Positions 1 to 7,004 of a stretch of DNA of 18,340 bases are shown in pieces (positions within the stretch are counted from its first letter, which is position 1; every line of letters starts with the position of its first letter). The notes under the pieces are model-generated. The model did not search any database and was not told the origin of the DNA. It was given only the letters and a program-made list of their open reading frames with translations. The DNA is from Clostridiales bacterium (GTDB lineage Bacteria; Bacillota; Clostridia; Christensenellales; Aristaeellaceae), in the NCBI GenBank assembly GCA_004556985.1, contig SFFC01000036.1, positions 1 to 18,340 of the forward strand, read 5' to 3'. The position numbers and the translations under genes were made by a program.

Positions 1-1032
1 CACCGTCATCGTGCGGTTGAAGATGTCGGTGTTGTCGTAGAGGCCGGAGAAGGTCTCCGCGCCCACGCCCATCGCGTAGACCGGGATCTGGAGGCCGGTG
101 TGCGCGTAGGAGGTGTAGGACAGGCCCGCCTTGTTGTTCATGATATGGCTGACCGCCATGGAGAAGGGCTCGTAGCCGCCGTAGATCAGCGCCTCCTCGT
201 CGCCCAGCTCGCGCTCATCCGCCGGCACCATGCTCAGCTCAAACGCCGCCTGCAGCGTCGCGACATCGGTCTACGTCAGGCTCAGCGCCTGATCCGGCTC
301 GGTCGTCAGGCCGTAGTATTCCGTAACCTTCTCCATCGCGTCCTCAAAGCTCGCGCCGCTCTCGCGCAGCTCGTCGATCACGAGGTCAAAGTTGGTGAAG
401 GAGATCTTCTGGTTGGTCAGGTAGGTGAAGTGGGTGTCATAGGCGGTCGTCGCAAAGCCGATGGTCATGCCGCCGGTCTCGTGGTCGGCCGTCACGATGA
501 TGAGCGTCTCGTCCGGGTGCTCGGCAGCGAAGTCAACCGCGACCTGCACAGCGTCGGCAAAGGCCAGCGTCTCATGGATGGAGGTCGCCGCGTCGTTCGC
601 GTGGCCGGACCAGTCGATTTTGCCGCCCTCGCACATGAGGAAGAAGCCCTCGTCGCTATCGAGCACGTTGATGCCGGCCTTCACGTAATCCGCCAGCGCG
701 AGCACATCCTCGCCCGCGGCGTTCTTGCGCTCACGGTCGATCTCGTAGTTCAGGGACTCGGCATCCGCGATGTTCGGGTCGATCGCCAGCACACGGCCGC
801 TCTGCGCGTTCAGCGCGCGGATGTCCTCGTTGGTATTGGCAAGCACCCAGCCGTTCGCCGCGGCGATGTCAAAGAGGTTCTCCTGGCTGCCGTCGCCGTC
901 GGGCGTGAGGTACGCGCCGCCCGCGAGGTAGTCAAGCGTCGTGCCGGTCAGGCCCTGCACCGCGATGTCGTAGTACTGCTTGCGGGAGGGCACCTTGGCG
1001 TAGTAGGCCGCCGGTTTTCTGGGGTACGGCAA
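1..1032 (-). pseudogene. Alkaline phosphatase remnant, 5'-truncated and interrupted by an amber codon
   Basis: The frame matches the C-terminal half of PhoA-type alkaline phosphatases, which hydrolyse phosphomonoesters outside the membrane. Visible metal-site motifs are EGGKIDWSGHANDAA (Asp and His ligands), TADHETGG (Asp-His) and, further on, YAHTGLQIPVY with the late histidine. Homology begins around PAAYYAKVPSRKQYYDIA (about 1015). Upstream of it there is no signal peptide, no nucleotide-binding-like DGMG segment and no catalytic serine region, so roughly 200 residues are missing. A TAG at 271-273 interrupts the frame, yet the same frame stays open and homologous to position 1 (ending ...GLYDNTDIFNRTMTV). 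A single CAG-to-TAG change would explain it. There is no ATG or ribosome binding site; the nominal 1032 start is a TTG. The gene leaves the window on the left. Two independent lesions argue for a pseudogene rather than one sequencing error. Confidence 0.85.
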
Positions 1033-1086
1033 GAAGTATACAGGCGCTCTGTTTGGTCTTTTCGCATGAAACCGTTCAATTTGTGT

Positions 1087-1128
1087 AAAAAGAAACGCAT
1101 CCTCTTCGCCGTTTGAAAAGGATGCGTT
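1087..1128 (-). terminator. Intrinsic terminator at the end of the polysaccharide operon
   Basis: On the minus strand a perfect 9-bp stem, AACGCATCC paired with GGATGCGTT, encloses a 17-nt loop and is followed directly by TCTTTTT. It lies 43 nt past the stop codon of the CHAP gene and before the phosphatase remnant, so it would end the operon and leave the remnant untranscribed from that side. Confidence 0.85.
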
Positions 1129-1170
1129 AATTGTGTCAGATTTTCGTTATCCCTGCCCAAGGCAGCCAGC

Positions 1171-1935
1171 TCACCACGTCTGGCAAAATCCGGTGATATA
1201 CCAGGTGTCCTTCTGCAGGGTATACTGGCAGTTTTCCTGCGTGATCTCGCCCTCCGGCACGACGGACATGTTGTAGTATTTCTTCTTCGGCGTCGCGTCA
1301 TAGCGGTAGTTCATGCGCTTGATGGTCGAGTTGATGTTGCCCTCGACGGTCGTCAGCTCGTAGAGGCCGTCGCCCAGCTCCGTAACGCTCTCCACGATGG
1401 CGACGTGGGTATAGGGCGTGGAGCCGCGCACGCCGTAGATCACGAGGTAGCCGGGCTTTGGGATCGCCTCGACCTGGTCGCATTGCAGCCAGCGCCCGTG
1501 CTCCTCAAAGGCGTAGTAGACGTTGCCCACGCGGCCCTCCATCGCGCTGATGCAGTCGCCCGGCGCGACCTCAACGTCCTGCTTGTAGCGGATGAGCTGC
1601 AAGCCGCTGTGGTAGGCGCACCAGATCTGGAACACGGAGCACCAGCCGATCTCCCGCTTGTCGCGGTAGTACCACTGCGTGTATTCGTTCGCCTTGGGCA
1701 GCTTTTCAAACGGATGCTGTTCAAACTGCGCGCGCGCCGTCAGCACGAAGTTGCGCGCCGCCAGCGGCATCTCCTCGGGGAAGGTCAGGCCGTAGGTCTC
1801 CAGCTCGCCCTCGGCCTGCGTGGGGATCGCCTCCGGTGGAATCTCCATGTTGACAGGGGCCTTGGGCAGCTCCTCGCCCAGCGCAGCCGTCATCGTCAGC
1901 GCCAGAAGAAGCGCGGCAAAGAGAATTTTCCTCAT
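1171..1935 (-). CDS. Secreted CHAP-domain protein (probable peptidoglycan hydrolase or amidase)
   Basis: The 254-residue product has a clear signal peptide (MRKILFAALLLALTMTAALG, cleavage probably near residue 20) without a lipobox. Residues about 92-205 form a CHAP-like NlpC/P60-type fold: Cys99 in GWCSVFQIWC, His177 in YTHVAIV after a PKPGYLVIYG strand, and a TVEGN motif with Glu198/Asn200 as the third catalytic position. CHAP enzymes cleave peptide or amide bonds in cell-wall peptidoglycan. No cell-wall binding domain is present. The start follows GGGAGG with a 7-nt spacer, and the gene begins 14 nt after the preceding stop, so it is the last gene of the polysaccharide operon. It may open or remodel wall for polymer export or anchoring; that role is inferred from position only. 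The polypeptide ends in CQTW at TGA, just before an intrinsic terminator. Confidence 0.75.
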   Translation of the reverse strand: MRKILFAALLLALTMTAALGEELPKAPVNMEIPPEAIPTQAEGELETYGLTFPEEMPLAARNFVLTARAQFEQHPFEKLPKANEYTQWYYRDKREIGWCSVFQIWCAYHSGLQLIRYKQDVEVAPGDCISAMEGRVGNVYYAFEEHGRWLQCDQVEAIPKPGYLVIYGVRGSTPYTHVAIVESVTELGDGLYELTTVEGNINSTIKRMNYRYDATPKKKYYNMSVVPEGEITQENCQYTLQKDTWYITGFCQTW

Positions 1936-1949
1936 TCAATATCCTCCCA

Positions 1950-3779
1950 TCAATCGCCAAGGAGCAGGGAAATCTCCCCATCCAGCGGCATGCGGCGCTC
2001 CTCGCCGCCCTCATGCACGATCAGCGTGTAGCCCGGCTCGCTCATCGTCAGCGTGTAGCGCGCCTGGCTGGGCGAGACGCGCTCGCTGCGCACGCTCACG
2101 CGCGCCGTGCCGATTTTCACGTTGTCAAGCGCCCAGCCGTCCCAGCCGATGGGGGTATGCGGCGCAAGGGTGATCGTCTTTGCCCCCGCGTCCGGACGCA
2201 GGCCGAAGAGATCCTCCGTCATCGGCCAGACGAAATCCGCCGCCGCGCGCGCGCAGAGCAGCGAGCCCGGCTCCGCGTCCCGGCCGCGCAGCGCGCCCGG
2301 CAGGCCGGGCAGGCCCGCGCCCGCCATCTGCGTCAGGCAGCCGAGCATCTGCTCGACGTGGCCCCGCTGACCGTGCCAGCGGGCTGCCGTCTCCGGCGGC
2401 GCGCCCTCGGGCAGCGTCTCCTCCCGCTCGGGCGGCAGTAGCGCAAGCTCGCGCCGGCAGGCCGCGTCGTCCGCGCCCGTCAGGCGCAGGATGTAGGCCT
2501 GTCCCTCAAGCGCCCGGCGGATGTCCTGCGCCAGGTCCTCGCCCACGTCCGAAAAGCCGCGCGTCCCGCGGCGCAGGTAGCTGATGCAAAGCCCCGTCTC
2601 CGGGAGCATCTCCTGCGCAAACGCGGCGTCGCCGCTCCAAAGGAGCGTCCTGTGCACGAGCGCAACGAACTGCGCGCTCTCCCGCAGGCTGCCCACGCGC
2701 GTGACCCGCCCGCCGGGCGTCATGCGCATCGCCAGCCGCCCCGGCGCGAGCTGTGCCTCCTCGCTCGCGCGCACGAGCGTCCTGAGCATCTCCTGCGCCC
2801 GCTGCGCGCCGCCCAGCGGCAGCAGCGCGGAAATCGCCCGCGCCCAGTCCTGCCCGAAGGGCGCCGGATGCTCCGGCAGATCCTCGCACAGCGCGCAGCC
2901 TCCGCGCGGCAGTGTGCGCGTGAGCCAGTCGCTGTAAATCTTCGTCCAGTTAAAGCAGCGCGCCAGCAGCGGATCGGGCAGCGACGCCTCGCTCTCCTCC
3001 ATCAGCGCGCCAAGCCGCGCCGTCTTCTCCGCAATCAGCGCGTCCGCGCGCTCGCGCAGCAGCGCCAGCGCGTCCTCCGCCTGGCTGCGGGAGGGGAAGC
3101 CGCCCGCGATGAAGAGCTTCATCGACGCCTGGCTGCGCGCGCCCACGCGCAGCCGGTAGAACAGGCGGCCATTGATGCCCTTGCCCTGCGTGTTGCCAAA
3201 GCCATAGACCGAGGCCGGCAGGTCGCTTTGCAGCACGCGGCTGCGGCTGTCCGCGCCCCAGACGGCGTGCCAGGGATTGCGGCTGTCGCGCGCGTAGAAC
3301 GCCTGCGTCCGCTCGTCGTATTCGCCGACGTCGCGCCCCAGCTCGAGTCCGTCCTCGCCGCGCGCGGCGGCGACGGTCAGGATGTCCGTGCGCACGGTGA
3401 AGGAGATCTCGACCAGCCGCGGCGCGTCGCGCAGGTTTTCAACCGTCAGCTCGACGACGCAGCCGGCCACGCCGTCGGGAATCGTCTGCCGGCGCACGAT
3501 GTGCAGCCCCTCCTGCTGCATGCGGTAGTGAAACGCCGTGGAGACGGGGTTCGCCTCGCAGGCGTCCGCTGAGCGCAGCGGCACGTCGTCGATGGCCAGG
3601 AAGAAGCCGTCGCAGACCTTCCTCTCCCCGGCCCAGAGGCCGCCCATCTCGCCCGGCACGGCGTAGCCCATGTCCGGAAAGAGGCCGCTCTGCGCGCCGA
3701 TGAGCACGGCGGCGCTGCCCGCCGTCACGGCGGGAGAGTTCAGGCGGTCATAGCGGTAAACCCTGTATTTGCTCAGCAT
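1950..3779 (-). CDS. Six-hairpin glycosidase-like protein (glycogen-debranching / amylo-alpha-1,6-glucosidase type), cytoplasmic
   Basis: The 609-residue protein has no signal peptide or membrane segment. Residues about 1-260 look like the beta-sandwich seen at the N-terminus of debranching-type glycosidases; about 265-530 is rich in paired helices as in an (alpha/alpha)6 barrel; the end (GLRPDAGAKTITLAP onward) looks like the closing beta-domain of six-hairpin enzymes. PFGQDWARAISALLPLG (307-323) lines up, from memory, with the FGRDT-IALPGLL motif of debranching enzymes, but Arg is Gln and Thr is Trp. GSLRESAQFV (363-372) sits where a D-A-WF motif is usual. The acid/base pair may therefore be altered and activity is uncertain. 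ATG follows GGAGG with a 7-nt spacer. It lies between the phosphoglycosyl transferase and the CHAP gene in one transcription unit, suggesting a role in trimming or sensing an intracellular glycan. The specific substrate is unknown. Confidence 0.6.
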   Translation of the reverse strand: MLSKYRVYRYDRLNSPAVTAGSAAVLIGAQSGLFPDMGYAVPGEMGGLWAGERKVCDGFFLAIDDVPLRSADACEANPVSTAFHYRMQQEGLHIVRRQTIPDGVAGCVVELTVENLRDAPRLVEISFTVRTDILTVAAARGEDGLELGRDVGEYDERTQAFYARDSRNPWHAVWGADSRSRVLQSDLPASVYGFGNTQGKGINGRLFYRLRVGARSQASMKLFIAGGFPSRSQAEDALALLRERADALIAEKTARLGALMEESEASLPDPLLARCFNWTKIYSDWLTRTLPRGGCALCEDLPEHPAPFGQDWARAISALLPLGGAQRAQEMLRTLVRASEEAQLAPGRLAMRMTPGGRVTRVGSLRESAQFVALVHRTLLWSGDAAFAQEMLPETGLCISYLRRGTRGFSDVGEDLAQDIRRALEGQAYILRLTGADDAACRRELALLPPEREETLPEGAPPETAARWHGQRGHVEQMLGCLTQMAGAGLPGLPGALRGRDAEPGSLLCARAAADFVWPMTEDLFGLRPDAGAKTITLAPHTPIGWDGWALDNVKIGTARVSVRSERVSPSQARYTLTMSEPGYTLIVHEGGEERRMPLDGEISLLLGD

Positions 3780-3806
3780 GTCGTTTCCTCCGTCCTCGTT
3801 GTCTGT

Positions 3807-4460
3807 CTATCCCCGGATCACGGCGGCGATCGTCGCAAAAATCAGCCGGATGTCCTCCAGCGGCGAGACGCGCCGCAGGTATTTCATGTTCAGCTCGATC
3901 TTCGCCGGCATGATCTCCTCGACGTACATCCGCTCGGGATCGTCCGCGCCGGCGAGCAGGTCGTTTTCGTTGCGGTAGGCGATGGAGGCGTAGTCCGTGA
4001 TGCCCGGGCGCACGAGCAGCACCTGCCGCTGATACGGCGTGTACATCGCGACGTAGCGCGGCACCTCCGGCCGTGGCCCGACAAAGCTCATCTGCCCCAG
4101 GAAGACATTGAGCAGCTGCGCCAGCTCGTCCAGCTTCGTCTTTCGCAGCAGCGCGCCCATGCGCGTGATGCGGCTGTCGCGCCCGACGGTGATTTGCAGG
4201 CCCTTCTTGTCCGCATCGACGACCATCGTGCGGAACTTGAAGATGCGGAATTCCTTCCCGCCGCGCCCGACGCGCACCTGCCTGTAAAACACGGGGCCGG
4301 GATCGTCGATCACGATCGCCAGCGCGATGAGCAGCAGCACCGGCCAGAGCACGCACAGCGCCGCGCCGGAAATGACGATATCCATCGCGCGCTTGAGCGC
4401 GAGCCGCCCTCTGCGCCGCCTTAATTCCTCAGCAATGTCCATCCTTTGTTCTTCTGCCAT
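3807..4460 (-). CDS. Undecaprenyl-phosphate sugar phosphotransferase (bacterial sugar transferase, monotopic PGT)
   Basis: The 217-residue protein is the size of small monotopic phosphoglycosyl transferases, which move a sugar 1-phosphate from a UDP-sugar to undecaprenyl phosphate and so start repeat-unit synthesis on the inner membrane face. Family marks are KRAMDIVISGAALCVLWP with one re-entrant hydrophobic helix (about 24-50), DPGPVFYRQVRVGRGGKEF, FRIFKFRTM, the catalytic Asp111-Glu112 in KLDELAQLLNV, and MSFVGPRPEVP. No large N-terminal membrane domain as in WbaP/WcaJ is present. Two ATGs are possible. The one at 4460 is preferred because GAGGG lies 6 nt before it, while the ATG at 4466 is only 1-2 nt from that motif. 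It begins 9 nt after the upstream GT2 stop and ends in TAG, which shows that TAG is a normal stop here. The sugar cannot be told from sequence. Confidence 0.92.
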   Translation of the reverse strand: MAEEQRMDIAEELRRRRGRLALKRAMDIVISGAALCVLWPVLLLIALAIVIDDPGPVFYRQVRVGRGGKEFRIFKFRTMVVDADKKGLQITVGRDSRITRMGALLRKTKLDELAQLLNVFLGQMSFVGPRPEVPRYVAMYTPYQRQVLLVRPGITDYASIAYRNENDLLAGADDPERMYVEEIMPAKIELNMKYLRRVSPLEDIRLIFATIAAVIRG

Positions 4461-4469
4461 GGTCATCCC

Positions 4470-5507
4470 TCACACGCGGTTAAACAGAGTGGAAAACAAC
4501 GCGCACATCGTCAGCGCCATCCTGTGCTTCATCAGAAAGAGCCGCGCAGCCAGCGCCTTGTTGAACCGAAGCGGCTTGACGGGCGTGAACCACGCGCGCA
4601 CGTCCTCCCGGTTCATGTACTGCCGGGCGCGGCGCACGCGCTCAAAGAAGCCGTAGGGCGTCCCCGGGTAGCAGAGGTTGCGCACGCTCGTCACCGCCAT
4701 CTTTCGCCGGCGGATGATCATTCTGCGCATGCACTCCGGGTATTCGTCCAGCAGCGCCTCCAGCGCGTCGTTGGAGCGGTCGTAGGAATCCGGCACATAG
4801 GGGCTATAACGCTTGGTGACGCTTCCGGCGTGGAAGCGGTAGTGGTAGAGCGCCTCGTCAAGCGCCGCCGCCGCGTCCGCCTCGAGCATGCATTCGACGA
4901 TGTAGAGCAGATCCTCCGCGTAGCGGATGTCCTCGCGGAAGCGGCGCCCCTTTGCCAGCGAAGCGCGAAACAGGTTGCGCGGCGTGTAGCCGGAGAGCGG
5001 CAGCTCGTCGCTGTCCGTCTCCCGCGAGAGCATCGCGGGAATCAGCGTCTCCCGGATGGCCGCGCGGTCAAAGCGCGTCCCCGTCTCAAAGCCCAGCGGC
5101 ACGTTTTCGCGTCTGGTCACGGCGCCGCTCTCGTCCTCGCGGTCCTTGAAGACGCGGCAGAAGACGGCGTCCGCCTGCTTTTCCTGCGCCAGCGCGTAGA
5201 GCCGCTCAAACATCTGCGGCTCCACCCAGTCGTCCCCGTCGCAAAAGCCGATGAATTCTCCCCGCGCGGCCTCGATGCCCGCGTTGCGCGCCGCGGAGAC
5301 GCCCCGGTTTTCCTCAAAGGCGATCACGCGGATGCGCGCGTCCTCCCGCTCCGCCTGCCGCAGAACCTGCAGCGACCCGTCCGGGCTGGCGTCGCATACG
5401 AAAATCAGCTCGATGTCACAAAGCGTCTGCGCGCGCAGCGACGCGATGCACTGCGGCAAAAACGCCTCGCAGCCGTAGACCGGCACGACCACGGAAACCC
5501 TGCTCAT
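4470..5507 (-). CDS. Glycosyltransferase family 2 (GT-A fold)
   Basis: The 345-residue product opens with SRVSVVVPVYGCEAFLPQC, the usual N-terminal strand of family 2 transferases. CDASPDGS (38-45) is the nucleotide-binding Asp region, NRGVSAARNAGIEAARGEFIGFCDGDDW (67-94) is typical of this family, and Asp92-Asp93 form the metal-binding DxD-like motif. These enzymes add one sugar from a nucleotide-sugar donor to the lipid-linked acceptor in the cytoplasm. The C-terminal third is basic with a short hydrophobic stretch (MALTMCALFSTLF), perhaps membrane-associated. The ATG overlaps the stop of the polymerase gene as ATGA (5504-5507), which points to translational coupling. Donor and linkage are not predictable. 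Confidence 0.9.
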   Translation of the reverse strand: MSRVSVVVPVYGCEAFLPQCIASLRAQTLCDIELIFVCDASPDGSLQVLRQAEREDARIRVIAFEENRGVSAARNAGIEAARGEFIGFCDGDDWVEPQMFERLYALAQEKQADAVFCRVFKDREDESGAVTRRENVPLGFETGTRFDRAAIRETLIPAMLSRETDSDELPLSGYTPRNLFRASLAKGRRFREDIRYAEDLLYIVECMLEADAAAALDEALYHYRFHAGSVTKRYSPYVPDSYDRSNDALEALLDEYPECMRRMIIRRRKMAVTSVRNLCYPGTPYGFFERVRRARQYMNREDVRAWFTPVKPLRFNKALAARLFLMKHRMALTMCALFSTLFNRV

Positions 5508-6847
5508 TCCTCAATGCCCTCCGCCGTGCTGCGCGTCAGGTCGGCGCGCCACAGCGGCGCCTGCACCAGCAGGTAGACGCAGCCGATCACGGAGAACGGC
5601 GCGTAGACCGACTCGAACAGGCCCACGAGGATGAACACCGCGCAGAACGCCAGCGGCGTCGCGGCGTAGGCGCTCTTCCTTCTGTGGATGCGGTAATACT
5701 GCACGGCGCGAATCAGCGCAAGCAGCGTGTAGGCGCAAAGCAGCGTGCCCGCGATGAAGCCGTTGTTGTAGGTCACGCCCAGGAAGGCGTTATGCGCGTT
5801 GAAATGGCGGTCGCCCGCGCCGTCCTTCTCGACCCATTCCTGCACGACACTGCTCTCGTGGCCGTTCCAGGTCAGGTTGTCCAGGATCGTCATCCAGATG
5901 CCCCAGCGGTCGCTGGTCAGGTCGTCCATGGAGATCGTCCGCTCCTCCGGGCGCGGCACGGTGATCGGGTTGCCGTAGGTCTCGTGGTTGTAGACGGCCA
6001 GCTCGTAATCCTCGACCGCCGCCTCGTAGATCTTGTCCTTCGTGATCTTGACGCCGACCGCGCCCAGCAGCACGATCACAACGGCGACCAGCGCCAGCAG
6101 CCGCACGGGATGCCTCGCCGTGCCCGCGATGATCGCCACCGCGAGGATCACGACGACGCCCGCCAGCGCCAGCAGGCCCGAGCGCGAGAGCGTCAGCGCC
6201 AGCGTCACGGCGCCCAGCAGCGCGCACAGCGCATAGGCGATGACCGCACCGCGCTTTTTCTGCACAAAGCTCGCGTAGGCGAGCACGAGCGCGCTCGCCG
6301 TCATGACGATGCAGCACATCGACAGGCAGTTCGCGTCGTAAAAGACGCCCTTGTAGCCCGGATAGCCGAGCGTCACCGGCACGGCGATGTACGACCAGAC
6401 GAGGAACGGCAGTACGGCGAAGACCGCGCCGCGCAGAATCGAGCGGAAGGTCGACTCGTCGTCGCGCGAGGCGAAGACCGAGAATATCACGGGATAGCAA
6501 ATCAGCAGCGGCACGCTCTCGGGCAGCCAGTCCTGGTAAAACAGCCCGGAAATGACCATCATCCCGTGCAGCGCAAACCACAGCCCCGCCATGCCGCGAT
6601 GGAAGCGCACCCTCGCCTTGCTGCCCGTGCGCGCCGTCAGCGTCACGAAGGTCAGAAGGATCATGCCGAAGAGCACGAAGATCATCCAGCGCATCGGGAA
6701 TTTGCGCTGCGTGAAGAGCACGCAGTAGCCGATGAGCGCAAAGAGCGCCGCGGTCAGCAGCCGCGAATCGAAGATCTCGTTGAAGATGCCCGTCACCCGG
6801 TCGTAGAGCTGAAGCAGCCCCGTGCCGTCAATGCCTTTTCTGCGCAT
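5504..6847 (-). CDS. O-antigen ligase / Wzy-type polysaccharide polymerase
   Basis: The 447-residue protein is strongly hydrophobic, with about ten predicted membrane segments and one large extracytoplasmic loop (about 263-350). The Wzy_C-type signature is visible: TLSRSGLLALAG (219-230) in a helix, Arg314 in SDRWGIWM of the loop, and HNAFLGVTYNNGFIAG (352 onward) with the conserved His. Such proteins either polymerise undecaprenyl-linked repeat units or ligate a glycan to an acceptor on the outer membrane face. With an initiating PGT and several GTs in the operon, polymerase is the better guess. The start at 6847 is chosen because TGGAGGC lies 7 nt upstream. The frame stays open further upstream, through repeat copy A and past the preceding gene's stop, but that extension is not credible protein. 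The gene overlaps the next one by 4 nt. Confidence 0.85.
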   Translation of the reverse strand: MRRKGIDGTGLLQLYDRVTGIFNEIFDSRLLTAALFALIGYCVLFTQRKFPMRWMIFVLFGMILLTFVTLTARTGSKARVRFHRGMAGLWFALHGMMVISGLFYQDWLPESVPLLICYPVIFSVFASRDDESTFRSILRGAVFAVLPFLVWSYIAVPVTLGYPGYKGVFYDANCLSMCCIVMTASALVLAYASFVQKKRGAVIAYALCALLGAVTLALTLSRSGLLALAGVVVILAVAIIAGTARHPVRLLALVAVVIVLLGAVGVKITKDKIYEAAVEDYELAVYNHETYGNPITVPRPEERTISMDDLTSDRWGIWMTILDNLTWNGHESSVVQEWVEKDGAGDRHFNAHNAFLGVTYNNGFIAGTLLCAYTLLALIRAVQYYRIHRRKSAYAATPLAFCAVFILVGLFESVYAPFSVIGCVYLLVQAPLWRADLTRSTAEGIEE

Positions 6848-6875
6848 GTGTTTGCCTCCAAATATCTTGTATCGC

Positions 6876-6960
6876 CGCGAAGCGGAGAAGGGAGTCTGAG
6901 GGATATCATCCCTCAGGCAGGTTTGGGCGGCAGCCCAACGTTCCCCATATTGATCAAAGA
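6876..6960. repeat. Palindrome-rich dispersed repeat, copy A
   Basis: The plus strand runs from CGCGAAGCG to GATCAAAGA. Inside are a 9-bp palindrome arm pair CTGAGGGAT / ATCCCTCAG (about 6896-6915) and a second hairpin TTGGGC-GGCA-GCCCAA (6923-6938). It is almost the reverse complement of copy B at 8280-8370; the core from GGGAGTCTGAGGGAT to GCCCAA differs by only about two bases. It lies between the second GT4 gene and the polymerase, ending 29 nt before the polymerase start. No coding role is credible. REP/MITE-like extragenic elements fit best. Confidence 0.85.
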
Positions 6961-6964
6961 TCTC

Positions 6965-7004
6965 CGTTTCAGAGCAGGATGCGAAGCATCCTACGATTGA
7001 AACG
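6965..7004 (-). other. Nested hairpin over the stop codon of the GT4 gene (possible weak terminator)
   Basis: A 7-bp perfect inner stem, AGGATGC-GAA-GCATCCT (6976-6992), sits inside an outer stem CGTTTCA (6965-6971) / TGAAACG (6998-7004). On the minus strand it begins in the last codons of the GT4 gene, covers its TAG stop, and is followed only by GAGATCTTTGATC, a poor T-tract. It borders repeat copy A directly and may belong to the same element. Confidence 0.6.

Noticed and set aside
271..273. Amber codon read as sense (recoding or pyrrolysine-type insertion)
   Set aside because: TAG ends two healthy genes in this window, and the phosphatase also lacks its N-terminal half, so gene decay is simpler.
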